Positions 1-6,592 of a stretch of 7,961 bases of DNA are shown in pieces. Within the stretch, counting starts at the first letter, position 1, and each line of letters starts with the position of its first letter. The position numbers and the translations under genes were made by a program. The stretch is taken from assembly GCA_003448875.1 (NCBI GenBank), contig DLXG01000241.1, forward strand, positions 1-7,961, read 5' to 3'. This stretch comes from Anaerolineaceae bacterium (GTDB lineage Bacteria; Chloroflexota; Anaerolineae; Anaerolineales; Anaerolineaceae). Under the pieces are notes generated by a model. It was not told where the DNA came from and did not search any database. It worked only from the letters and a program-made list of their open reading frames with translations.

Positions 1-937
<937 letters not shown>

Positions 938-2311
938 TCAGCCTCTCACCTCGCTTTTTTCGCTCAGGAGCGGCTCTTCATCACGTTGGAATAGGGGACC
1001 GGTCCGATCATAGAACAGGTCCATAACGACCCTGGCAAGCTTCTTTGAATCATGCCGCCAGGGCTGGACTTCGTCCAGCAAATCAGCACAGTAGATTGAG
1101 TATTGCTCGCTCAAACGTTCGTTTGGCAGTACCGGCTCAACTTTTTCAGGCAACTGCTCACTGACCCGGTTATTGCAAATCACCAGATCGAAGATCCTGC
1201 CACCAAGGTGTTTTTCAATAGCCTGAACATGATCGAGGCAGTCAAAATGATCCGTTTCGCCGGGTTGAGTAGCCACGTTGCAAACATAAAACTTATACGC
1301 CCGGCTGGCATTGACCGCTGCGGCAATATCCGGCACTAAAAGATTGGGCAGAATGCTGGTAAACAGGCTGCCCGGCCCAATGACGATTAACTCCGCATTG
1401 AGAATGGCCTGAATAGCCATCGGGTATGCCTTGGGGTTAGAAGGTTCAAGCCAGACTCGTTTAACTCTGCCGGGGGTAGTGGGAATATTGCTTTCCCCGC
1501 GTACACGAACGTCCTTTTGGGTCGAGGGGTCAACCAGATCTGCAACCAGGCGCACATCATGCAGGGTGGATGGCATCACTCTACCCCGCACCGCCAGAAC
1601 CCGGCCAGATTCGGCTACAGCCTGCTCAAAACTGCCGGTGATGTCGGCCAGCGCCGAAATGAACAGATTGCCCAAACTGTGACCGTTTACCCCCGCCGCT
1701 TCACTGAAGCGGTACTGGAAAATTTGGGTCAGCAAGTCCTCATCATCGGAAAGGGCTGCCAGACAGTTGCGAATATCACCCGGAGGTAGAATGCCTAAAC
1801 TACGCCGTAAAGCACCCGAAGAACCGCCGTCATCAGCAACCGTAACAATGGCGGTTAAGTTGTGGGTGTATTCCTTCAACCCACGCAGCAGGGAAGACAG
1901 GCCGGTCCCACCGCCTATCACCACCACCCGCGGGCCCTTTTCCTTGCGGCGGTAATTGCTCACGGTATCTACAATCGGCTTATCCGGCCGCATAAAGGGC
2001 TTCAACAAAGAGCGGTTGAAGCCAATAACGCTATATAAAATCAGAATAACTCCCACCAGGGAGAAAATAATCACTCGTAAACCACGGTCAAGCCCTTGCA
2101 GGGAGAGCAACGTTAAGATCGGCTGCAATGTTTCTGGCGCATTCCGATAAATATCCAGCGCCACCATGGTTAAGCCTAACGCGACCAGTGTAGTTCCGAT
2201 CAGTAATGGAATCAGCCACCGTTTTACCCCAATACCCGGTGCCAGCCAGCGCAATTCCTGCCTGACATTTTGAAAGAAGCGTTGAATTCCGGGCATCTTT
2301 TCGGGCTGCAT
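938..2311 (-). CDS. yvcK: YvcK/CofD-like gluconeogenesis factor, membrane-anchored
   Basis: This is a YvcK-family protein. Members resemble CofD (2-phospho-L-lactate transferase) and bind UDP-sugars. In Bacillus subtilis YvcK is needed for growth on gluconeogenic carbon sources and for cell morphology. Using the ATG start the protein has 457 residues. Two hydrophobic segments lie near the N-terminus (about residues 32-54 and 79-98), followed by a basic linker and the catalytic-like domain. Family motifs are clear: [11 protein letters not shown] (130-140), ADDGGSSG (159-166), PPGDIRN (176-182), NGHSLGN (209-215), GPGSLFTS (312-319) and NVATQPGET (345-353). Soluble Firmicutes YvcK is about 320 residues, so the two membrane segments are an added anchor. 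An in-frame GTG at 2353 would add 14 residues. I prefer the ATG at 2311 because the GTG sits just before the -35 element of a good promoter and would lie outside that transcript. Neither start has a good Shine-Dalgarno site. The gene lies 33 bases upstream of gap on the same strand. Confidence 0.93.
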   Translation of the reverse strand: MQPEKMPGIQRFFQNVRQELRWLAPGIGVKRWLIPLLIGTTLVALGLTMVALDIYRNAPETLQPILTLLSLQGLDRGLRVIIFSLVGVILILYSVIGFNRSLLKPFMRPDKPIVDTVSNYRRKEKGPRVVVIGGGTGLSSLLRGLKEYTHNLTAIVTVADDGGSSGALRRSLGILPPGDIRNCLAALSDDEDLLTQIFQYRFSEAAGVNGHSLGNLFISALADITGSFEQAVAESGRVLAVRGRVMPSTLHDVRLVADLVDPSTQKDVRVRGESNIPTTPGRVKRVWLEPSNPKAYPMAIQAILNAELIVIGPGSLFTSILPNLLVPDIAAAVNASRAYKFYVCNVATQPGETDHFDCLDHVQAIEKHLGGRIFDLVICNNRVSEQLPEKVEPVLPNERLSEQYSIYCADLLDEVQPWRHDSKKLARVVMDLFYDRTGPLFQRDEEPLLSEKSEVRG

Positions 2312-2321
2312 ACCACACTTA

Positions 2322-2350
2322 TTTATAATCTTGTTTCGACTCAGCGTCAA
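2322..2350 (-). promoter_or_regulatory. Sigma-70-type promoter of yvcK(-gap)
   Basis: Read on the minus strand, TTGACG (2350-2345) is separated by exactly 17 bases from TATAAA (2327-2322). These are close matches to the -35 and -10 consensus at ideal spacing. The expected transcription start is near 2315, about four bases before the ATG at 2311. That leaves no room for a ribosome binding site and predicts a leaderless or near-leaderless mRNA. The -35 lies directly after the alternative GTG start (2353-2351), which argues against that longer start. The assignment comes from sequence pattern only. Confidence 0.65.
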
Positions 2351-2390
2351 CACACTTGAGGTTGATCAGTCAAATTTTGTGATAGTCTTC

Positions 2391-2399
2391 TGATATAAT
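2391..2399 (+). promoter_or_regulatory. Extended -10 promoter of the ROK kinase gene
   Basis: TGATATAAT is a perfect extended -10 (TGn followed by TATAAT). No convincing -35 lies 16-18 bases upstream (CAAATT at 17). The predicted start falls at about 2406-2407, on or next to the A of the ATG, and the bases before the ATG contain no Shine-Dalgarno sequence. This suggests a leaderless transcript. It diverges from the yvcK promoter within a 95-base spacer. That spacer also contains a small TTGA-tcag-TCAA inverted repeat (2362-2373) that might be an operator, but it is too short to call. Confidence 0.65.
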
Positions 2400-2406
2400 T
2401 TGTGAC

Positions 2407-3345
2407 ATGGATAACTATATTGTAGCAGATATTGGCGGCACTCAGATACGGGTTGCCTTGTTTTCGAGAGGAAACATTAATCCGCTGCAAGTTCGTAAAA
2501 TCCGCACGCGCGATAAAGACCAGACACCTCTGGAACGATTAATCAACCTGATTAAAGAGGTTTGGGCTGATACCCATGATGTCCGGGCCATTTGTGTGGC
2601 TGTACCCGGCTTTATTGATGCGGAAAACGGCACGATCATTGATGCCAACAACATTCCCGGCTGGGTTAACTACCCCATCCGCCAGTTGCTGGCAGAGCAT
2701 TTTTCAGTTCCGATCTTGATCGGCAATGATGCCAATCTGGCAGCGTTGGGGGAATGGCGGTATGGCGCCGGGCAAGGACATCACCATGTCCTTTACCTTA
2801 CCATCAGCACGGGTATTGGCGGTGGTGTGATCATCAACGACCAGATGCTGGTCGGGCCACGCGGTCTGGCAGCCGAATTTGGCCATATCACCATCATCCC
2901 GGAAGGCCCTTCTTGCAGCTGCGGTCAACGCGGCCATTTAGAAGCAGTGGCTTCCGGCACTGCCATCGCCCGCTGGGTGCAGGAAAAAATATCTCTGGGA
3001 TTTCCATCAACCCTTCAAGGGAAAACGGGCATCAGCGCAAAGGATGTAGCCGAAGCCGCCCGACAGGGTGATGAACTAGCCTTACGCGCAATGCAGCGCG
3101 CCGGGACATACATTGGTTATGCGCTTGCCGATTTTTTGCATTTATTCAATCCTTCCATAGTTATCCTTGGCGGCGGTGTTTCCACTGCTGGGCCATTGTT
3201 GATTGACCCGCTGCGCTCGGCTATTTTGGAGCGAATCATGGACCGGGCCTATCTCAAGGACCTCACCATCACGACTGCCCAACTGGGGGATAATGCCGGA
3301 CTGGTTGGTGCGCTGGCCTTGGCCGAAAGCGGCGTTGACCCGTAA
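2407..3345 (+). CDS. ROK-family sugar kinase, probable glucokinase
   Basis: This is a cytoplasmic kinase of the ROK family (Repressor, ORF, Kinase), which phosphorylates glucose or a related hexose with ATP. At 312 residues it has the usual length for ROK glucokinases. It has no N-terminal helix-turn-helix, so it is an enzyme rather than a NagC/XylR-type repressor. The phosphate-binding motif DIGGTQIR is at residues 8-15. IGNDANLAALGEW (105-117) holds the presumed catalytic base Asp108. STGIGGGV (134-141) is the second phosphate loop. The ROK zinc site is GH (159-160) followed by CSCGQRGHLE (170-179), with ligands His160, Cys170, Cys172 and a His177 where many members have Cys. NPSIVILGGGVS (248-259) is the adenosine region. 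The ATG at 2407 has no Shine-Dalgarno site but sits about seven bases after an extended -10, which points to leaderless translation. Divergence from yvcK-gap fits a role in sugar entry to glycolysis. The exact sugar (glucose, mannose, N-acetyl sugars) cannot be told from sequence alone. Confidence 0.93.
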   Translation: MDNYIVADIGGTQIRVALFSRGNINPLQVRKIRTRDKDQTPLERLINLIKEVWADTHDVRAICVAVPGFIDAENGTIIDANNIPGWVNYPIRQLLAEHFSVPILIGNDANLAALGEWRYGAGQGHHHVLYLTISTGIGGGVIINDQMLVGPRGLAAEFGHITIIPEGPSCSCGQRGHLEAVASGTAIARWVQEKISLGFPSTLQGKTGISAKDVAEAARQGDELALRAMQRAGTYIGYALADFLHLFNPSIVILGGGVSTAGPLLIDPLRSAILERIMDRAYLKDLTITTAQLGDNAGLVGALALAESGVDP

Positions 3346-3363
3346 CGGCCTATCCGCTTTTTT
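3329..3363 (+). terminator. Weak candidate terminator after the ROK kinase gene
   Basis: GCGG (3329-3332) can pair with CCGC (3354-3357), enclosing a CGTT/AACG stem (3333-3336 with 3344-3347). A run of six T follows at 3358-3363. The hairpin overlaps the stop codon (TAA 3343-3345) and has an asymmetric internal bulge, so its stability is modest. The position and T-run suit a factor-independent terminator, but the call is tentative. Confidence 0.3.
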
Positions 3364-3455
3364 CCAATCCTGTGGTAACCCCGCGTCCTGAAGCGATACT
3401 TTTTCAGGTTGACCGAATTACCTATGGACAGGGAGAGTCGCCATCTGAGTTGATT

Positions 3456-3464
3456 TGCTATAAT
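3456..3464 (+). promoter_or_regulatory. Extended -10 promoter of the aminotransferase-kinase operon
   Basis: TGCTATAAT is a perfect TGn-TATAAT extended -10, with no recognisable -35 at normal spacing. The transcript would begin near 3471 and carry an AT-rich leader of about 78 bases before the ATG at 3549. The whole 203-base intergenic stretch (3346-3548) contains this promoter, the weak terminator candidate and the ribosome binding site. I see no small gene or riboswitch-like structure in it. Confidence 0.6.
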
Positions 3465-3539
3465 CTTCTCAAATAAGTTTTTCTCAAAATAATTACGTTA
3501 TCCACTAAATTTCCCCAAATAGCAAAATTAATAAAGAAT

Positions 3540-3544
3540 GGAGG
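3540..3544 (+). promoter_or_regulatory. Shine-Dalgarno site of the aminotransferase gene
   Basis: GGAGG lies four bases before the ATG at 3549. It is a strong match, slightly close to the start codon, and it fixes the start. It contrasts with the SD-less start of the gene just upstream. Confidence 0.8.
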
Positions 3545-3548
3545 ATTT

Positions 3549-4901
3549 ATGCCGATCAAAAACCTACCCGGACCCCGAGCACGGAAGTGGATCGAGCGCG
3601 ATCATGCTGTCATTTCGCCATCGTACCCGCGGGGTTATCCGTTCGTCATGGACCATGGACGGGGTGTTGAAGTTTGGGACGTGGATGGTAACCGCTTCTT
3701 AGATTTTTCGGCAGGAATAGCTGTTGTTTCTACCGGTCATTCTCACCCCAAAGTGGTCAAAGCCATCCAGGAGCAGGCCGAAAAATTCATCCACATCTCT
3801 TCGGATTTCTATCATCAGAAGTGGATTGAACTGGCCGAAAAAATCAATGAAATTGCCCCATTTGAAGAAGATGCCGTCAGTTTCATGACCAATTCCGGAA
3901 CGGAGAGTATTGAGGCTGCCATCAAACTGGCCCGCTACACCACCAAGCGGACGGAATTCATCGGCTTTTTAGGCGGCTTTCACGGACGGACGATGGGGGC
4001 AGTTACCTTTACTGCCAGCAAGGCCTCCTACCACCGTGGTTTTTTCCCGCTGATGAACGGGGTTGTTCACGTTCCGTTCCCTGATCCTTACCGCCCCATT
4101 CTGGCAAGCCGCCCCGGCGAGGATTACGGCGAAACGGTAGTGCGGTACATTGAAGAGGAAATATTAGGCCGCATCCTGCCAGCCGATGCTGTTGCCGGCA
4201 TTCTGGTTGAACCGATTCAAGGGGAAGGCGGCTATATCGTCCCAACTCCCGGCTTCTTCCCCGCTCTGCGCCGCCTGTGCGACCGCCACGGTATCCTGCT
4301 CATTGCTGATGAGGTTCAATCTGGTGTTGGGCGGACGGGCAAGTGGTGGGCAATTGAACATTTTGGCGTCGAACCGGACATCTTTTGTGTCGCCAAAGGG
4401 ATTGCCTCGGGTATGCCGCTGGGACTGATGGTTGCCCGCAAATCCATCGTTACCTGGCCGAAAGGCTCACACGGCAACACCTATGGTGGTAATCCCCTTT
4501 CCTGCGCAGCAGCACTTGCCACGTTGGAAGTAATTGAGAATGAATTGCTTGAAAATGCTAGCCGCGCCGGCGCCTTTGCAATGGAAAAACTGCGCGCCAT
4601 GCAAGAACGACACCCCACCATCGGCGAGGTGCGTGGTATCGGCCTGATGATCGGCATCGAGTTCGTCTACGACCGTCAAACCAAGCAACATGCCGATGAT
4701 TTGCGGGATCGCATTGTGGATTTAGCCTTTGAGAAAGGGCTGTTAACCCTTGGGGCAGGCCGAAATGTCATCCGCATTTCCCCACCGCTCAGCGTAAGTA
4801 CCGCCGAATTGGAAGAGGGGTTGACTATTCTGGAACAGGCCATCGCACAGGCAGAGCAGGAAATCCTGCCGGTTCGTCAGGCCGTGCTCCAGCCTTGTTA
4901 A
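3549..4901 (+). CDS. Class-III PLP-dependent aminotransferase (acetylornithine/GABA aminotransferase family)
   Basis: This is a cytoplasmic fold-type I enzyme of the omega-aminotransferase group. It probably moves an amino group between an omega-amino acid and 2-oxoglutarate, or interconverts amino-acid enantiomers. PLP contacts are visible: NSGTES (115-120) for cofactor phosphate, GFHGRT (143-148) for ring stacking, EPIQGEGG (221-228), IADEVQSGVGRTG (252-264) with Asp254 at the pyridine nitrogen, and VAKGIASG (281-288) with the Schiff-base Lys283. GNTYGGNPLSCAAALA (309-324) is the second phosphate region. At 450 residues it is longer than ArgD (~400). Its opening, with LPGPRARKWIERD and SPSYPRGYPFVMDHG, recalls from memory the Pyrococcus/Thermococcus group that includes ornithine aminotransferase and a broad-substrate amino-acid racemase. 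No arginine-biosynthesis genes are nearby, so I give no gene symbol. GGAGG supports the start. The histidine kinase gene begins 12 bases after the stop, so the two are likely cotranscribed. Confidence 0.9.
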   Translation: MPIKNLPGPRARKWIERDHAVISPSYPRGYPFVMDHGRGVEVWDVDGNRFLDFSAGIAVVSTGHSHPKVVKAIQEQAEKFIHISSDFYHQKWIELAEKINEIAPFEEDAVSFMTNSGTESIEAAIKLARYTTKRTEFIGFLGGFHGRTMGAVTFTASKASYHRGFFPLMNGVVHVPFPDPYRPILASRPGEDYGETVVRYIEEEILGRILPADAVAGILVEPIQGEGGYIVPTPGFFPALRRLCDRHGILLIADEVQSGVGRTGKWWAIEHFGVEPDIFCVAKGIASGMPLGLMVARKSIVTWPKGSHGNTYGGNPLSCAAALATLEVIENELLENASRAGAFAMEKLRAMQERHPTIGEVRGIGLMIGIEFVYDRQTKQHADDLRDRIVDLAFEKGLLTLGAGRNVIRISPPLSVSTAELEEGLTILEQAIAQAEQEILPVRQAVLQPC

Positions 4902-4913
4902 CAGGATATTTTG

Positions 4914-6497
4914 ATGCTGCTGCCTGACTTTCGTGTCCGTCAACGTGACTATCTGCTGGAAATTTCCCGCGCCCTTACTCAGGAACTCGATCTGGAGAAA
5001 TTGCTCGGCCGCATCCTGGCAATTTCCATTGAAATGCTGGCCGGCCAGGCCGGGTTGATCGCCTTGCGGGATAAACGGGGGAGCTGGACGGTGCCGGTCT
5101 CTCACGGCTTACCGCCCCTTTTCCTGCGTTACCTTGCCCCCTATCTCGACCAGATCACCGAAGATACCCCCCCGGATGAATTTGAACTGCTTGAAATCAA
5201 CCGGCGCCTGCGCGAACTGGCACGCATGGCCAGTATGGGGTTGTTAAATGGAGTTGTCTTACCGCTGGTTGCCCGCCAGACGGTGGTAGGGGTAATATTC
5301 ATCTTCCGTTCTTACCCCGATAATTTTTCTGCCAACGACCGCGCTCTGTTGCGGAGTTTTGCCGATCAGGCTGCCATCGCCGTGCAGAACGCCCAGTTAT
5401 ATACCCAATCTGAACGCACCAACCAGCGTTTGAATGCCTTACTGGATTCGGTTGCCGACGGTATTCTTATCCTTGCGCCGGATTTAAAAATTGATCGCAG
5501 CAACCCCGCTGCTGCCAGACTCTTGAACCGCCCCCTTGAAAAAATTCAAGGCAGACCTCACGAAGAAATCATTCGCTGGGCAAAACCCCCGCGCGACATG
5601 ACTCTTGAACAGGCAGTAGCGGGCGGCTGGCCGTTGACAGCGCATGCCCACTTATATGTAGAAGGTGATCTCATCCGCGGCGATTCCTTGCCGCCTCTGC
5701 CGGTCGGTGTTACTTATGCTCCATTGATCTCCGATGGGGTTTTATTGAATATCATCGCCACCCTGCGCGATATTACTCACTTCCGTCAGGCCGAAGAACT
5801 GAAAAGCACCTTTATATCCATCATTTCACATGAACTCAAAACACCTCTTGCGTTAATCAAGGGCTACGTCAGTACTCTGCGCCGTGAAGATGCCCGCTGG
5901 GATCGAGAAATTGTTAATGAGAGCCTCGCAATTATCGAGGAAGAGGCCGACCGGTTAGACTTGCTGGTTGAAAATCTGTTGGATGCCTCTCGCTTGCAGG
6001 CAGGCGGGCTGGCGCTCAAACTTTCCGATGTCAATCTGCCGGATCTGGCCCGCCGTACCGCCGAACGAATGCAGATCCAGACAACCCGTCACACCATCCT
6101 GACCGACTTTCCAGACGATTTTCCGGTAATTCTGGCAGATGAAAATCGCCTGAGACAGGTGCTGGCAAACTTGATCTCCAACGCCATCAAATATGCCCTC
6201 GAAGGTGAAATTCGCATCAGCGGGCAGGTTAGACCGGATATCGTTATCGTTTGTGTCAGTGATCAGGGGCCTGGCATCGCTCCGGATGATATTCCGCATG
6301 TGTTTGACCGTTTCTACCGCTCTCCCGAAGCCATGCGCCAGACTAAAGGTGCTGGTTTGGGTCTCTATCTGACCAAAGCGATTGTCGAAGCACACGGCGG
6401 AAAAATTTGGGTAGACACCGAGAGCGGAAAAGGGGCTAGAATTTGTTTTTCGCTGCCGCGCATCGAAGAAACATCTCCGCCGCCGAAAGTGGTATAA
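4914..6497 (+). CDS. Soluble sensor histidine kinase: GAF-PAS-HisKA-HATPase_c
   Basis: This two-component sensor kinase has 527 residues and no membrane segment, so it should sense an internal cue. A GAF domain spans about residues 10-160, from YLLEISRALTQELD to SFADQAAIAVQNAQLY. A short coiled linker leads to a PAS domain (about 170-290, starting LNALLDSVADGILI and closing in ATLRDIT). The dimerisation/phosphoacceptor domain has the H-box SHELKTPLALIKGY, with the phosphorylated residue at His306; the ExxT after it suggests phosphatase activity as well. The ATPase domain shows an N-box (NLISNAIKYA, 419-428), G1 (DQGPGIAP), F-box (FDRFYR) and G2 (GAGLGLYL), all intact. I choose the ATG at 4914 over the TTG codon at 4911 because AGGA at 4903-4906 lies seven bases before it. 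The gene follows the aminotransferase by 12 bases. No response regulator is in the window, so its partner is unknown. The stop codon lies inside a promoter-like TATAAT for the next gene. Confidence 0.95.
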   Translation: MLLPDFRVRQRDYLLEISRALTQELDLEKLLGRILAISIEMLAGQAGLIALRDKRGSWTVPVSHGLPPLFLRYLAPYLDQITEDTPPDEFELLEINRRLRELARMASMGLLNGVVLPLVARQTVVGVIFIFRSYPDNFSANDRALLRSFADQAAIAVQNAQLYTQSERTNQRLNALLDSVADGILILAPDLKIDRSNPAAARLLNRPLEKIQGRPHEEIIRWAKPPRDMTLEQAVAGGWPLTAHAHLYVEGDLIRGDSLPPLPVGVTYAPLISDGVLLNIIATLRDITHFRQAEELKSTFISIISHELKTPLALIKGYVSTLRREDARWDREIVNESLAIIEEEADRLDLLVENLLDASRLQAGGLALKLSDVNLPDLARRTAERMQIQTTRHTILTDFPDDFPVILADENRLRQVLANLISNAIKYALEGEIRISGQVRPDIVIVCVSDQGPGIAPDDIPHVFDRFYRSPEAMRQTKGAGLGLYLTKAIVEAHGGKIWVDTESGKGARICFSLPRIEETSPPPKVV

Positions 6498-6498
6498 T
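6490..6498 (+). promoter_or_regulatory. Extended -10 promoter overlapping the kinase stop codon
   Basis: TGGTATAAT matches TGn-TATAAT perfectly. The TATAAT covers the last bases of the kinase gene, including its TAA stop (6495-6497). There is no clear -35 (AACATC at 17 bases). Transcription would start near 6505 and pass through the GC hairpin at 6530-6549 before reaching the next ATG at 6593. It may drive the CpXC gene through an attenuator-like leader. It could also be a chance match, although two other extended -10s of the same form precede genes in this window. Confidence 0.5.
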
Positions 6499-6529
6499 GA
6501 AGCGGCTCGTTTAGTTCTAGGATTGCTGG

Positions 6530-6557
6530 GGGGCGGTTTACCCCGCCCCTGATTTTT
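6530..6557 (+). terminator. Factor-independent terminator (or leader attenuator)
   Basis: GGGGCGG (6530-6536) pairs perfectly with CCGCCCC (6543-6549) around a six-base loop TTTACC. It is followed by TGA and five T (6553-6557). The 7-bp all-GC stem and T-run form a good intrinsic terminator reading on the plus strand. There is no T-run on the minus-strand side. It would end the aminotransferase-kinase transcript 33 bases after the kinase stop. Because a promoter-like element lies upstream of it, it may also act within the leader of the CpXC gene. Confidence 0.75.
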
Positions 6558-6592
6558 AAGATTATTTCCGTATAGAAGGTGAGAGAATTCGC

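Noticed and set aside
2312..2353. Upstream GTG start for yvcK adding 14 residues
   Set aside because: The GTG directly precedes the -35 box of the best promoter, so the main transcript would not contain it. It also has no ribosome binding site and the added residues match no family feature I know.
3387..3408. CCTGAA/TTCAGG inverted repeat after the ROK kinase gene
   Set aside because: The six-base stem has a ten-base loop and no T-run on the 3' side of either strand. It does not qualify as a terminator and is too short to call an operator.
3465..3548. Possible riboswitch or small RNA in the AT-rich leader before the aminotransferase gene
   Set aside because: I looked for stable stems and known conserved cores and saw none. 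The stretch is A/T-rich and low in pairing potential.
4911..4913. TTG as start codon of the histidine kinase
   Set aside because: The adjacent ATG at 4914 is the better codon and lies at normal distance from AGGA at 4903-4906.
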